A stretch of DNA of 64,000 nucleotides from Lentzea albida (GCF_900111005.1 NZ_FOFV01000012.1:62001-126000); one strand, 5' to 3'; counted from the first letter of the stretch, positions 24,096 to 34,730 are shown. Made by a program: numbers and translations. The notes: generated from the letters alone by a model not told the origin.

Positions 24096-24572
24096 ATGAG
24101 AGCAGTGCTCGCCGCCGTACTGCTCATGGCCGTCGCCGCTTGCGGCGCGAGTGGGTCCATCCAAGCCGCGCCGACCACGACCAACGCGATGACCACCACG
24201 ACAGCGCCGACCACGACCACGAGCAAGACCAAGTTCCTGCAGGTGTGGGAACGGGAACTCACGGCCGCGTCGCCGCGTGCCAAATGTCGGGGTGGTGACG
24301 CGTTCACCGCTGACTGCATGCTCGCGCTGGAGAAATTCGCGACCACGATCGAGAAGCTCGTGAAGACCGTTGCGGCTGAAGGCACCAGGTACTTCGACGC
24401 GGGCCTGGAGGCGCTCGAAGTCCGGGACGCTGCCCGGACGTGGAACGAGCAGTGCATCACCGAGCCGGCTGAAGTGCGCATCGAACGCGGGTGCTTGCAA
24501 GCACTCTTCAAGGCGACCAACGGCGAGGAAGCGATCCTCGCCGAGATCTACGAGGCCGACCAGGCCCGCTGA
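24096..24572 (+). CDS. Small lipoprotein with Thr-rich linker, unknown function
   Basis: 158-residue predicted lipoprotein. A signal peptide is followed by the lipobox VAAC (Cys16 would be lipidated), so it should sit on the outer face of the membrane. Residues 25-45 are a threonine-rich, low-complexity linker (runs of four Thr). The remainder is an alpha-helical domain with four cysteines (CRGGD, DCMLAL, QCITE, GCLQAL) that could form two disulfides. GGAGG precedes the ATG. It is a single-gene unit between two hairpins and has no KstR box. I do not recognise a family; it resembles small actinomycete lipoproteins in general layout only. Confidence 0.78.
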   Translation: MRAVLAAVLLMAVAACGASGSIQAAPTTTNAMTTTTAPTTTTSKTKFLQVWERELTAASPRAKCRGGDAFTADCMLALEKFATTIEKLVKTVAAEGTRYFDAGLEALEVRDAARTWNEQCITEPAEVRIERGCLQALFKATNGEEAILAEIYEADQAR

Positions 24573-24586
24573 TACGAAGCGGGCCT
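24562..24586. terminator. Bidirectional hairpin between the lipoprotein gene and cyp125
   Basis: A 9-bp perfect stem (AGGCCCGCT with AGCGGGCCT) and a 7-base loop overlapping the lipoprotein stop codon. It can serve the convergent cyp125 gene, which ends 11 bases away. Confidence 0.8.
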
Positions 24587-24596
24587 CAGTCGTGTC
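24581..24596 (+). repeat. 16-bp direct repeat, copy 2 (GGGCCTCAGTCGTGTC)
   Basis: Identical to 24011-24026. It begins inside the second arm of the terminator hairpin and ends at the base before the cyp125 stop codon. Confidence 0.85.
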
Positions 24597-25823
24597 TCAC
24601 GCGTACTGGACGCGGAACTCCTTGATGCCGTTCAACCACCCCGACCGCAGCCGCCGCGGCTCCGCGAGCTGCTTGATGTTCGGCATGGCGTCCGCGATCG
24701 CGTTGAAGATCAGGTCGATCTCCAGCCGAGCCAGGTTCGCCCCGATGCAGAAGTGCGCCCCGCTCCCGCCGAAGCCGAGGTGCGGGTTCGGGTCCCGGGT
24801 GATGTCGAACGTCTCCGGCGACTCGAACACCTCCTCGTCGAAGTTGGCCGACGAGTAGAACATCCCGACCCGCTGCCCCTGCTTGATCTCCACCCCGCCG
24901 AGCTCGGTGTCGGCCATCGCGGTGCGCTGGAACGACACGACCGGCGTGGCCCAGCGGACGATCTCGTCGCCGGCGGTGGCGGGCCGGGAGGCCTTGAACA
25001 GCTCCCACTGCTCGGGGTGGTCGAAGAACGCCTTCATGCCGTGCGTGATGGCGTTGCGGGTCGTCTCGTTGCCCGCCACGGCCAGCAGCAGCACGAAGAA
25101 GCCGAACTCCTCCGACGCGAGCCCGGCACCGTCCACGTCGGCCTGGACGAGCTTGGTGACGATGTCGGCACGCGGGCACTTGCGGCGGTCCTCCGCCATC
25201 GTCCACGAGTAGCCGAGCAGTTCGGTGGCGGCCGTCAGCGGCTCGATCTCGAACTCGGGGTCGTCGTAGGCGATCATCTGGTTGGACCAGTCGAAGATCT
25301 TGCGGCGGTCGTCCTGCGGGATGCCGATCAGTTCGGCGATCGCCTGCAACGGCAACTCGCACGCCACGTCCGAGACGAAGTCGCCGCTGCCCTTCTCGAG
25401 CGCCTCCGCGACGATCCGCTCGGCGCGGGAGGCGAGCGCCTCGCGCAGGCTGTTCACCGCGCGGGGCGTGAAGCCGCGGGAGACGATCGCGCGCTGCTTG
25501 GTGTGGGTCGGCGGGTCCATGTTGAGCAGGAGCAGCCGCTGCATCTCGATGTTGTCGCGCGGCATGTCCTCCTTGAACCGGATGATCGCCGTGTTCTCGC
25601 GACTGGAGAACAGCTCGCTGTTGCGCGAGACCTCCTTGACGTCGCGGTGCTTCGTCACCACCCAGTAGCCGTCGTCGGGGAAGCCGGCCGATCCCTGCGG
25701 TATGGAGTTCCACCAGATCGGCGCGGTCTGGCGCAGTTCGGCGAACTCCTCGAACGGCAACCTGCTCGCGTACATGTCGGGGTCGGTGAAGTCGAAGCCT
25801 TCCGGGATGCGCGGCTTGCTCAC
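24597..25823 (-). CDS. cyp125: Cytochrome P450 CYP125, steroid C26-monooxygenase
   Basis: P450 of 408 residues whose wording tracks M. tuberculosis CYP125A1 throughout (PEGFDFTDPDMYA, EFGFFVLLLAVAGNETTRNAIT, SANFDEEVF, RLRSGWLNGIKEF). I-helix AGNETT at 250-255, K-helix EIVR at 287-290, heme-binding FGGSGAHFCIG at 351-361 with Cys359 as axial ligand. It oxidises the sterol side-chain terminus to the C26 alcohol, aldehyde and acid, the step that commits cholesterol to beta-oxidation. Electron supply is probably FdxD at 7.6 kb. The GTG start has AGGAGG six bases upstream; a longer frame upstream would cross the KstR box. It is divergent from fadA5. Confidence 0.95.
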   Translation of the reverse strand: MSKPRIPEGFDFTDPDMYASRLPFEEFAELRQTAPIWWNSIPQGSAGFPDDGYWVVTKHRDVKEVSRNSELFSSRENTAIIRFKEDMPRDNIEMQRLLLLNMDPPTHTKQRAIVSRGFTPRAVNSLREALASRAERIVAEALEKGSGDFVSDVACELPLQAIAELIGIPQDDRRKIFDWSNQMIAYDDPEFEIEPLTAATELLGYSWTMAEDRRKCPRADIVTKLVQADVDGAGLASEEFGFFVLLLAVAGNETTRNAITHGMKAFFDHPEQWELFKASRPATAGDEIVRWATPVVSFQRTAMADTELGGVEIKQGQRVGMFYSSANFDEEVFESPETFDITRDPNPHLGFGGSGAHFCIGANLARLEIDLIFNAIADAMPNIKQLAEPRRLRSGWLNGIKEFRVQYA

Positions 25824-25838
25824 GAGCAACCTCCTAGG

Positions 25839-25852
25839 TGGAACGCGTTCTA
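25839..25852. promoter_or_regulatory. KstR operator upstream of cyp125
   Basis: TGGAACGCGTTCTA matches all fixed positions of TnnAACnnGTTnnA. It lies 15 bases before the cyp125 start, immediately upstream of its ribosome site. Confidence 0.9.
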
Positions 25853-25914
25853 TCCGATTCAAACACGGTTGCGCCTTGTGTTGAAGCCCCCACACGGCCA
25901 ATCTGGAGCTTCAC

Positions 25915-25928
25915 AGGAACGTGTTCTA
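25915..25928. promoter_or_regulatory. KstR operator upstream of fadA5
   Basis: AGGAACGTGTTCTA has both cores and the final A of the KstR consensus; only the first base differs. It lies 23 bases before the fadA5 start, so the cyp125-fadA5 divergent promoter has one operator per gene. Confidence 0.86.
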
Positions 25929-25936
25929 GTTTCTAG

Positions 25937-28007
<2,071 letters not shown>

Positions 28008-28017
28008 ATGATCGAAC

Positions 28018-28872
28018 CTACTCGGCCCCGTAGACCGGCACCGGGTGGTCGTCCGCGACCAGCTTGCGCACCACAGCCCCCAACTCCTCCACAGACCAGC
28101 GCGCCCCCTTGTCGACCTCCGGCCCGCGCCGCCACCCGTGCACCACGCAGACGCGCCCGCCGTCGACCTCGAACATCCGCCCCGTCACGTCCCCGGCCTC
28201 CTCGCTGCCGAGCCACACGACCAGCGGCGAGATGTTCTCCGGCGCCATCGCGTCGAAGCCGTCCTCCGGCGCCGCCATCATGTCCGCGAACGTCGCCTCG
28301 GTCATGCGGGTGCGGGCGGCGGGGGCGATCGCGTTGACCGTGACGCCGTAGCGGGCCAGTTCGGCGGCCGCGACCAGCGTCATCGAGGCGATGCCCGCCT
28401 TGGCCGCCGAGTAGTTCGCCTGGCCGACGCTGCCGAAGAGGCCCGCGCCGGACGACGTGTTGATCACGCGGCCCGACACCGCGCCGCCGGCCTTCGCGAC
28501 TCCGCGCCAGTGGGCGGCGGCGTGGTGCAGCGTTGCGAAGTGGCCCTTGAGGTGGACGCGGACGACCTCGTCCCACTCGTCCTCGCTGCAGCCGACGACC
28601 ATGCGGTCGCGCACGATGCCGGCGTTGTTGACCAGCACGTCGAGGCCGCCGAACTCCGACACCGCGGTCTCGACCAGCCGCCGCGCGCCCGCCCAGGTGC
28701 CGACGTCGTCGGTGTTGACGACGGCCCGCGGGCCGATCTGCTCCGCCACCTCGCCCGCGACGGCGGCGGACAGGTCGTTCACCACGACCCTGCACCCGGC
28801 GGCGCCGAACGCCAGCGCGTGGGCCCGGCCGATGCCCCGGCCCGCTCCCGTCACGATCACGACCCGGCTCAT
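28018..28872 (-). CDS. SDR, Rv3548c-like, sterol ring C/D block
   Basis: SDR of 284 residues: VTGAGRGIGRAHALAFG, NNAG, NTSSGAGLFGSVGQANYSAAKAGIASMT (Ser, Tyr, Lys). The hydroxyacyl-CoA-dehydrogenase-type extension RVHLKGHF is present. Together with the next upstream SDR it reproduces the Rv3548c-Rv3549c pair that lies divergent from echA20 in M. tuberculosis. Its ATG overlaps the upstream stop (ATGA). The C-terminus carries about 35 residues beyond the usual end, unlike a classical SDR. It presumably handles a hydroxyl/keto step in HIP or side-chain metabolism; the specific step is not established. Confidence 0.82.
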   Translation of the reverse strand: MSRVVIVTGAGRGIGRAHALAFGAAGCRVVVNDLSAAVAGEVAEQIGPRAVVNTDDVGTWAGARRLVETAVSEFGGLDVLVNNAGIVRDRMVVGCSEDEWDEVVRVHLKGHFATLHHAAAHWRGVAKAGGAVSGRVINTSSGAGLFGSVGQANYSAAKAGIASMTLVAAAELARYGVTVNAIAPAARTRMTEATFADMMAAPEDGFDAMAPENISPLVVWLGSEEAGDVTGRMFEVDGGRVCVVHGWRRGPEVDKGARWSVEELGAVVRKLVADDHPVPVYGAE

Positions 28873-29621
28873 GCGGTACCCCCATCGGCAGCGGTCAGGA
28901 ACGCGGGTGCCTCTCCCCCGCCGTGAACGACCAAGGTCGCGCCGCTCACGTAGGACGCCAGCGGTGACGCCAGGAACACGGCGCACGCGCCGACCTCGTC
29001 CGGTGACGCGAGACGCCCCAACGGAACAGTGCGAGCCACGGCCTCGATCCCGGCCTCGGAGCCGTAGTGCAGGTGTGACTGCTCGGTGCGCACCATGCCC
29101 ACGGCCAGCGCGTTGACCCGCACCTTCGGCGCCCACTCGACGGCCAGCGAAGACGTCAGGCTGTCGAGACCGGCCTTGGCGGCGCCATAGGCGGCGGTGC
29201 CCGGCGAGGGACGCCGTCCGCTCACGCTGCTCACGTTGACGATCGAGCCGGAACCTTGCTCCTGCATGACCTCGTTGGCCGCCTGGGACACCAGAAGTGG
29301 CGCCAGCAGGTTCAGCTCGACGATCTTCGAGTGGAAGCGCGGCGACGCCTTGTCCGCCAGCGCGAACGGCGCCCCTCCCGCGTTGTTCACCACCACGTCC
29401 ACCCGACCGTGCTCGGCGACGATCCCGGACACCAGCTCGGACACCTGGTCGGCGTCCCGCACGTCGCACGGCACGAACGACGCGCCTTCGACCTCCGCGG
29501 GGCGTCGTGCACACGTCACGACGGTCGCGCCCGCGGAGAGGAACGCGCGGGTGATGCCGAGACCGACGCCCCGCACGCCGCCCGTCACCAGGACCACTGC
29601 TCCGTGAAGGTCCAGTTCCAC
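28869..29621 (-). CDS. SDR, Rv3549c-like
   Basis: SDR of 250 residues with VTGGVRGVGLGITRAF at the N-terminus, NNAG, NVSSVSGRRPSPGTAAYGAAKAG (Ser, Tyr, Lys) and AVFLASPLASYVSGATLVVHGG. The GTG at 29621 is preferred over one two codons upstream because GGGTAGG is better spaced to it. It is the first gene of the two-SDR operon and is divergent to echA20 across a KstR2-type palindrome, exactly as Rv3549c. Role in HIP or ring degradation is inferred from regulon membership; the substrate is unknown. Confidence 0.84.
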   Translation of the reverse strand: MELDLHGAVVLVTGGVRGVGLGITRAFLSAGATVVTCARRPAEVEGASFVPCDVRDADQVSELVSGIVAEHGRVDVVVNNAGGAPFALADKASPRFHSKIVELNLLAPLLVSQAANEVMQEQGSGSIVNVSSVSGRRPSPGTAAYGAAKAGLDSLTSSLAVEWAPKVRVNALAVGMVRTEQSHLHYGSEAGIEAVARTVPLGRLASPDEVGACAVFLASPLASYVSGATLVVHGGGEAPAFLTAADGGTA

Positions 29622-29657
29622 AAGCACCTACCCCGGTCGCTTCGGCACTGCTAAATT

Positions 29658-29675
29658 ACCAAGCAATCGCTTGGT
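29658..29675. promoter_or_regulatory. KstR2-type operator between the SDR pair and echA20
   Basis: ACCAAGCAATCGCTTGGT is an 18-bp palindrome (7-bp arms, 4-base centre). It contains the CAAG...CTTG arms of the KstR2 motif with wider spacing than the published AnCAAGnnCTTGnT. It shares ACCAAGC-N4-GCTT with the second site at 36575, supporting KstR2 binding. Confidence 0.78.
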
Positions 29676-29690
29676 TTGGAAGGCGGCTCC

Positions 29691-30458
29691 ATGGGAATCT
29701 CCAGCAGCCACACCGAAAACGGCATCATCGAGGTCACCGTCGACTACCCACCGGTCAACGCCATCCCGTCGCAGGGCTGGTTCGAGCTGGCCAGGGCCGT
29801 GAGGGCCGCGGGCGAGGACCCGGACGCGCGGGTGGTGGTCCTCAGGGCCGAGAACCGCGGTTTCTGCGCGGGCGTCGACCTCAAGGAGATCCAGCGCGCC
29901 GAGGGCTACAACGCGCTCGTGGCGGCGAACCGGGGCTGCGCCAAAGCCTTCGCGGCCGTGTACGACTGCGAGGTGCCGGTGATCGCCGCGGTGAACGGGT
30001 TCTGCCTCGGCGGTGGCGTCGGGCTCGTCGGCAACGCGGACGTCATCGTCGCCTCGGACGACGCCACGTTCGGGCTGCCCGAGGTCGATCGCGGAGCCCT
30101 CGGCGCGGCGACGCACCTGGCCAGGCTCGTGCCGCAACACCTCATGCGGACGCTGTACTACACCGCGCGCAACGTCAGCGCGCAGACGTTGCACCACCAC
30201 GGGAGCGTCGTCGAGGTCGTGCCACGCGCACAGCTGGACGAGGCGGCCCGCGAGATCGCCAGAGAGATCGCGAAGAAGGACACGTCGGTGATCCGCGCGG
30301 CCAAGGAGGCCATCAACGGCATCGACCCGCAGCGCGTGCACCAGAGCTACCGCTTCGAGCAGGGCTTCACCTTCGAGCTCAACCTCACCGGTGTGTCGGA
30401 CCACGCCCGGCAGGCCTTCCTGGACGGACACCATGCGCGACAAGCGAATGACGGCTGA
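29691..30458 (+). CDS. echA20: Crotonase-family hydrolase EchA20
   Basis: Crotonase-fold protein of 255 residues: DYPPVNAIPSQGW, LRAENRGFCAGVDLKEIQR and the oxyanion strand NGFCLGGGVGLVGNADVIVAS. In cholesterol degradation EchA20 hydrolytically opens the D ring of HIEC-CoA, a late step of HIP breakdown. The ATG lies 15 bases after the KstR2-type palindrome; the gene starts the echA20-ipdA-ipdB-ipdC operon and its 3' end overlaps ipdA by 26 bases. Placement matches Rv3550. Confidence 0.93.
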   Translation: MGISSSHTENGIIEVTVDYPPVNAIPSQGWFELARAVRAAGEDPDARVVVLRAENRGFCAGVDLKEIQRAEGYNALVAANRGCAKAFAAVYDCEVPVIAAVNGFCLGGGVGLVGNADVIVASDDATFGLPEVDRGALGAATHLARLVPQHLMRTLYYTARNVSAQTLHHHGSVVEVVPRAQLDEAAREIAREIAKKDTSVIRAAKEAINGIDPQRVHQSYRFEQGFTFELNLTGVSDHARQAFLDGHHARQANDG

Positions 30459-31230
30459 CGAGGTCGTCGGCACCATCAAGGACGGGATGACCGTCGGCAT
30501 CGGCGGCTGGGGCTCGCGGCGCAAGCCGATGACGCTGGTCAAGGCGTTGCTGAAGAGTCCTGCCGCAGACCTGACCGTGGTCACGTACGGCGGCCCGGAC
30601 GCCGGGTTGCTGTGCGCGGCGGGCAAGGTCCGCAAGCTCGTCTACGGGTTCGTCTCGCTCGACTCGATCCCGTACGACCCGTGGTTCAAACGGGCGCGCG
30701 AGACCGGCGCGATCGAGGTCCTCGAACTCGACGAGGGCATGTTCCAGACGGGGCTGCGGGCCGCCGCGCACCGGTTGCCGTTCCTGCCGATCAGGGCGGG
30801 TCTCGGCTCGGACGTGCTGACATACGCGCCGGAGCTCAAGACCGTGCGGTCGCCGTACGACGACGGCGAGGAACTGGTCGCGATGCCGGCGTTGAAGCTC
30901 GACGTCGCCCTGGTGCACCTGAACCGCGCGGACAAGCACGGCAACGCCCAGTACCTCGGGCCCGACCCGTACTTCGACGACCTGTTCTGCCTGGCCGCGG
31001 ACCGGCGTTACGTCTCGTGCGAGCAGGTCGTGGAGGCGTTCGACGGTCCGCCGCAGACGTTGCTGCTCAACCGGATGATGGTCGACGGCGTGGTGGAGGC
31101 GCCCGGTGGAGCGGGGTTCACGAGCTGCGTGCCCGACTACGGCCGCGACGAGGCCCTCCAGCGCGAGTACGCCAACGCCGCCACGGACCTGGGGCAGTGG
31201 CCGGACTTCTACGAGAGGTTCCTCGGATGA
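30433..31230 (+). CDS. ipdA: COCHEA-CoA hydrolase alpha subunit IpdA
   Basis: CoA-transferase-fold subunit of 265 residues. MRDKRMTADEVV aligns with the start of M. tuberculosis IpdA, followed by GIGGWGSRRKPMTLVKALL, TVVTYGGPDAGLLCAAGKVRKLVYGFVSLDS and NRMMVDGVVEAPGGAGFTSC. With IpdB it hydrolytically opens the last carbocycle (ring C remnant) of COCHEA-CoA. The start lies inside the end of echA20; the stop overlaps the ipdB ATG. It lacks the usual CoA-transferase glutamate, as expected for a hydrolase subunit. At 265 residues it is shorter at the C-terminus than Rv3551 (292). Confidence 0.93.
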   Translation: MRDKRMTADEVVGTIKDGMTVGIGGWGSRRKPMTLVKALLKSPAADLTVVTYGGPDAGLLCAAGKVRKLVYGFVSLDSIPYDPWFKRARETGAIEVLELDEGMFQTGLRAAAHRLPFLPIRAGLGSDVLTYAPELKTVRSPYDDGEELVAMPALKLDVALVHLNRADKHGNAQYLGPDPYFDDLFCLAADRRYVSCEQVVEAFDGPPQTLLLNRMMVDGVVEAPGGAGFTSCVPDYGRDEALQREYANAATDLGQWPDFYERFLG

Positions 31231-31940
31231 GCGACATCACGCGAGCAGAGGTCTGCGTCACGGCGTGCGCCGACCTGTTCCTCGGCGCCGGTGAGACGCT
31301 CGCCAGCCCGATGGGCCTCATCCCGTCCCTCGGGGCGAAACTGGCCAGGCTGACGAACGAACCCGACCTGCTGCTGAGCGACGGCGAGGCGTTCCTGCTC
31401 ACGCCCGAGTCCACTGTGGAGGGATGGCTGCCGTACCGGAAGGTGTTCGACGTCGTCGCGCACGGCCGCCGGCACGTCGTGATGGGCGCGAACCAGGTAG
31501 ACCGGTTCGGCAACCAGAACATCTCCGCGATCGGCGACCACGCCCGGCCTACCAGGCAACTCCTGGGCTTCCGGGGTGCGCCGGGCAACACCGTCAACCA
31601 CCGCACCAGCTACTGGGTGCCGCGGCACAGCCCGCGCGTGCTGGTCGAGGCCGTGGACGTGGTGTCCGGTGTCGGCTACGACCGCGCGGCCGGGCCGTTC
31701 CACGACGTCCACCGCGTGGTCACGAACCTCGCCGTGCTCGACTTCGGGACCCCCGACCACTCGATGCGCATCGTCTCCGTGCACCCCGGCGTGTCGGTCG
31801 ACGAGGTCCAGGAGCAGACGTCGTTCCCGCTCGTCGCCGAGGACGTCGGCGAGACCCGCCTGCCGACCGGCGAGGAACTGGACCTGATCAGGACGAGGCT
31901 CGATCCGCACGGCAAGCGGGACAAGGAGGTGCCGCAGTGA
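31227..31940 (+). CDS. ipdB: COCHEA-CoA hydrolase beta subunit IpdB
   Basis: CoA-transferase-fold beta subunit of 237 residues: EVCVTACADLFLGAGETLASPMGLIPSLGA, DGEAFLL, and the GNTVNHRTSYWVPRHSPRVLVEAVDVVSGVGYDRA core. Partners IpdA. Its ATG overlaps the ipdA stop and its stop overlaps the ipdC GTG, giving a tightly coupled trio. The complex opens the six-membered ring of the HIP-derived COCHEA-CoA in the cytoplasm. Confidence 0.92.
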   Translation: MSDITRAEVCVTACADLFLGAGETLASPMGLIPSLGAKLARLTNEPDLLLSDGEAFLLTPESTVEGWLPYRKVFDVVAHGRRHVVMGANQVDRFGNQNISAIGDHARPTRQLLGFRGAPGNTVNHRTSYWVPRHSPRVLVEAVDVVSGVGYDRAAGPFHDVHRVVTNLAVLDFGTPDHSMRIVSVHPGVSVDEVQEQTSFPLVAEDVGETRLPTGEELDLIRTRLDPHGKRDKEVPQ

Positions 31941-32986
31941 GGACAGCGCTGACCGAGCTGGTCGGTGTGCGGCACCCGGTCGTGCAGACCGGCATGGGGT
32001 GGGTCGCGGGCCCGCGGCTGGTCTCGGCGACCGCCGAGGCCGGTGGGCTCGGCATCCTGGCCTCCGCGACCATGACCTACCCCGAGCTCGAAGCCGCCAT
32101 CAAGGAGACCCGCTCCCGCACGTCGGCGCCGTTCGGCGTGAACCTCAGAGCCGACGCGCACGACGCCCCGGAACGGATCGACCTGTTGATCCGGGAACAG
32201 GTGAAGGTCGCCTCCTTCGCGCTGGCCCCGAAACCGGACATGATCGCGAAGCTGAACGACGCCGGGGTCGTGGTGATCCCGTCGGTCGGTGCGGCGAGGC
32301 ACGCCGAGAAGGTGGCGAAGTGGGGCGCGCACGCGGTGATCGTGCAGGGCGGCGAGGGCGGCGGGCACACCGGTGGTGTCGCGACGACGTTGCTGCTCCC
32401 GAGCGTGCTGGACGCCGTCGACATCCCGGTGGTCGCGGCCGGCGGCTTCTTCGACGGCCGCGGGCTCGCGGCGGCGCTCGCGTACGGCGCGGCCGGCATC
32501 GCGATGGGCACGAGGTTCCTGCTCACCCGGGAGAGCACCGTGCCGGACGCGGTCAAACAGGCCTACCTCCACCGGGATCTCAACGGCACGGTCGTGACCA
32601 CCCGCGTCGACGGACTCCCGCACCGGGTCCTGCGCTCGGACCTGGTCGAGCACCTCGAGAGGTCCGGCCGGATCAGCGGCCTGGCGCGAGCCGTCGCGAA
32701 CGCCGCCAGGTTCCGGCAGCACACCGGGCTGACGTGGCGCGCGATGATCCGCGAAGGCCTGGCCATGAAGCACGGCAGGGACCTCACCTGGTCGCAGGTC
32801 GTCATGGCCGCGAACACGCCGATGCTGCTCCGGGCAGGCCTCGTCGAGGGCCGCACCGACGCCGGCGTGCTCGCGTCCGGGCAGGTCGCCGGACTGCTCG
32901 ACGACCTGCCGACGTGCGCGGATCTGGTCGAGGGGATCGTGAAGGACGCTGAGGCGGCGATCGACCGGCTCAGAGACGTTCGATGA
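31937..32986 (+). CDS. ipdC: IpdC, NMO-family flavin oxidoreductase for HIP-CoA ring C/D
   Basis: FMN-dependent nitronate-monooxygenase-family protein of 349 residues: VQTGMGWVAGPRLVSATAEAGGLGILASATM, QGGEGGGHTGGVATT, and AAGGFFDGRGLAAALAYGAAGIAMGTRFLLT. IpdC (Rv3553) is required for conversion of 5-OH-HIC-CoA/HIEC-CoA-type intermediates. Co-translated with ipdB by GTGA overlap. The final 17 bases overlap convergent fadA6. A paralogue of the NMO-like protein at 9.9 kb. Confidence 0.92.
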   Translation: MRTALTELVGVRHPVVQTGMGWVAGPRLVSATAEAGGLGILASATMTYPELEAAIKETRSRTSAPFGVNLRADAHDAPERIDLLIREQVKVASFALAPKPDMIAKLNDAGVVVIPSVGAARHAEKVAKWGAHAVIVQGGEGGGHTGGVATTLLLPSVLDAVDIPVVAAGGFFDGRGLAAALAYGAAGIAMGTRFLLTRESTVPDAVKQAYLHRDLNGTVVTTRVDGLPHRVLRSDLVEHLERSGRISGLARAVANAARFRQHTGLTWRAMIREGLAMKHGRDLTWSQVVMAANTPMLLRAGLVEGRTDAGVLASGQVAGLLDDLPTCADLVEGIVKDAEAAIDRLRDVR

Positions 32987-34115
32987 TCGTCACGTTCGCC
33001 TGACCGCCGCCCTCGCACATCGTCTGCAGCCCGTACCGGCCGCCCGTCCGCTCCAGTTCGTGCAGCAAGGTGGTGAACAGCTTCGTGCCGGTCGCGCCGA
33101 TCGGGTGGCCCAGCGCGAGCGCTCCCCCGTTCACGTTCACGCGCCCGAGATCGACCTTCAGCTCCTTGGCCCACGCCATGGCCACCGACGCGAACGCCTC
33201 GTTGATCTCGAACAGGTCGATGTCCGAAATGGACATCCCGGCGCGCTGCAGCGCGTACTTCGTCGCCCGGATCGGCGCGGTCAGCATGTAGATCGGGTCC
33301 GAGCCGCGGGCGGACATGTGGTGCACGCGGGCGCGTGGCGTCAGCTTGTGCTCGCGTACGGCCTGTTCCGACACGACCAGCACCGCCGAGGCGCCGTCGG
33401 AGATCTGCGACGACAACGCCGCCGTCGTCCGTCCGCCCGGCCGCAACGGTTGCAGCTTCGCCATCTTCTCGGCGCTGGTGTCCGGACGCGGGCACTCGTC
33501 GGCCGCGATGCCGTTGACCGGCGCGATCTCGCGGTCGAACCGGCCCTCCTTGATCGCGGTGATCGCCCGCAGGTGGCTCTGCAGCGCGAAGTCCTCCATC
33601 TCGCGCCGCGACAGGTCCCACCGCACGGCGATCAGGTCGGCCGCCCGGAACTGGCTGACCTCCTCGTCGCCGTAGCGGTGCTGCCAGCCCTCGCAGCCCT
33701 CGAACGGGCTGCCCACCTGCGAACCGGCCGTCATCGCCGAGCCGATCGGCACCTGCGACATGTTCTGCACGCCGCCCGCGACGACGACGTCGGCCGTGCC
33801 GCTCATCACCGCCTGCGCCGCGAAGTGCAGCGCCTGCTGGCTCGACCCGCACTGGCGGTCGACCGTCACGCCCGGCACCTGTTCCGGGAACCCGGCGGCC
33901 AGCCAGGACGTCCGCGCGATGTCACCCGCCTGCGGGCCGACGGTGTCCACGCAACCGAAGATCACGTCGTCCACGTCAGTCGGGTCGACGTCCACGCGGT
34001 TGAGCAGCGCCGTGATCACGTGCGCGCCGAGATCTGCCGGGTGGACGTGGCTCAGCTCGCCACCACGCCTGCCCGCCGGGGTCCGCACAGCCTCGATGAT
34101 GTACGCCTCGGCCAC
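32970..34115 (-). CDS. fadA6: Thiolase FadA6
   Basis: Thiolase of 381 residues: nucleophile Cys89 (DRQCGSSQQ), NEAFASVAMAW, GHPIG (His) and TMCEGGG (Cys). FadA6 (Rv3556c) cleaves the C6 beta-keto CoA ester formed after ring opening by IpdAB, giving acetyl-CoA and shorter acyl-CoA. It begins 18 bases downstream of kstR2 and is the last gene of the fadE30-ipdF-kstR2-fadA6 operon. Confidence 0.93.
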   Translation of the reverse strand: MAEAYIIEAVRTPAGRRGGELSHVHPADLGAHVITALLNRVDVDPTDVDDVIFGCVDTVGPQAGDIARTSWLAAGFPEQVPGVTVDRQCGSSQQALHFAAQAVMSGTADVVVAGGVQNMSQVPIGSAMTAGSQVGSPFEGCEGWQHRYGDEEVSQFRAADLIAVRWDLSRREMEDFALQSHLRAITAIKEGRFDREIAPVNGIAADECPRPDTSAEKMAKLQPLRPGGRTTAALSSQISDGASAVLVVSEQAVREHKLTPRARVHHMSARGSDPIYMLTAPIRATKYALQRAGMSISDIDLFEINEAFASVAMAWAKELKVDLGRVNVNGGALALGHPIGATGTKLFTTLLHELERTGGRYGLQTMCEGGGQANVTIIERL

Positions 34116-34133
34116 GAGGGGCCCTCCTTCAAG

Positions 34134-34730
34134 CTATGTCTTGGAGTTCTTCCGGCGGCCCGTGGCGATGCCGTCGAGCAGGATCGCGAGGTACTGGTCG
34201 GCCACCGCCTCCGCGCGCAGTTCGCCGTCCGGCCGGTACCAGCGCACGGCCACCCACACCGTGTCGCGGATGAACCGGTACGCCACGTCCACGTCGAGGT
34301 CGGCGCGGAACACGCCCGCGCTGATCCCCTCCTCCAGCAGCACCGTCCACAGCTTGCGGAACTCCACGCTGCGGTCGTCGATGTAGGAGAACCGCTCCAG
34401 GCCGGTGAGGTGCTTGGCCTCGTTCTGGTAGATCGCGACGGCGGCGTGCCGGGTGTCGATCGCCTCGAACGACGCCACGACCAGGGCCTTCAGCGTCTGC
34501 TTGGGGCCGAGCCCGGCGTCGACGATCTCCCGGTACCGCGTGAACAGCTCGTCCAGGAACGTCCGCAGGATCTCGTCCACCATCGACTCCTTGGAGTCGA
34601 AGTGGTGGTAGAGGCTGCCGGACAGGATCCCCGCCGCGTCCGCGATGTCGCGCACGGTCGTCTGCCCGTACCCGCGTTCGGCGAACATCTTCGCCGCCAA
34701 CGCGAGCAGTTCCTGCCTTCTGGTGCTCAC
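34134..34730 (-). CDS. kstR2: TetR-family repressor KstR2
   Basis: 198-residue TetR regulator. The N-terminal helix-turn-helix (ERGYGQTTVRDIADAAGILSGSLYHHF) and the ligand domain (FIRDTVWVAVRWYRPDGEL) are strikingly like M. tuberculosis KstR2, which represses the HIP-degradation genes until HIP-CoA binds. The GTG start is preceded by GAGGAAGG. It is co-transcribed with ipdF and fadE30 from the operator at 36575, so it represses itself. The two palindromes in this block (29658 and 36575) are the expected targets. Confidence 0.95.
   Translation of the reverse strand: MSTRRQELLALAAKMFAERGYGQTTVRDIADAAGILSGSLYHHFDSKESMVDEILRTFLDELFTRYREIVDAGLGPKQTLKALVVASFEAIDTRHAAVAIYQNEAKHLTGLERFSYIDDRSVEFRKLWTVLLEEGISAGVFRADLDVDVAYRFIRDTVWVAVRWYRPDGELRAEAVADQYLAILLDGIATGRRKNSKT

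Noticed and set aside
25862-25870. AAC...GTT pair resembling a KstR half-site near cyp125
   Set aside because: The spacer is three bases rather than two and the flanks do not fit; two proper boxes already flank it.
29622-29627. Alternative GTG two codons upstream of the Rv3549c-like SDR
   Set aside because: It overlaps the likely ribosome site GGGTAGG, which is better spaced to the GTG at 29621.
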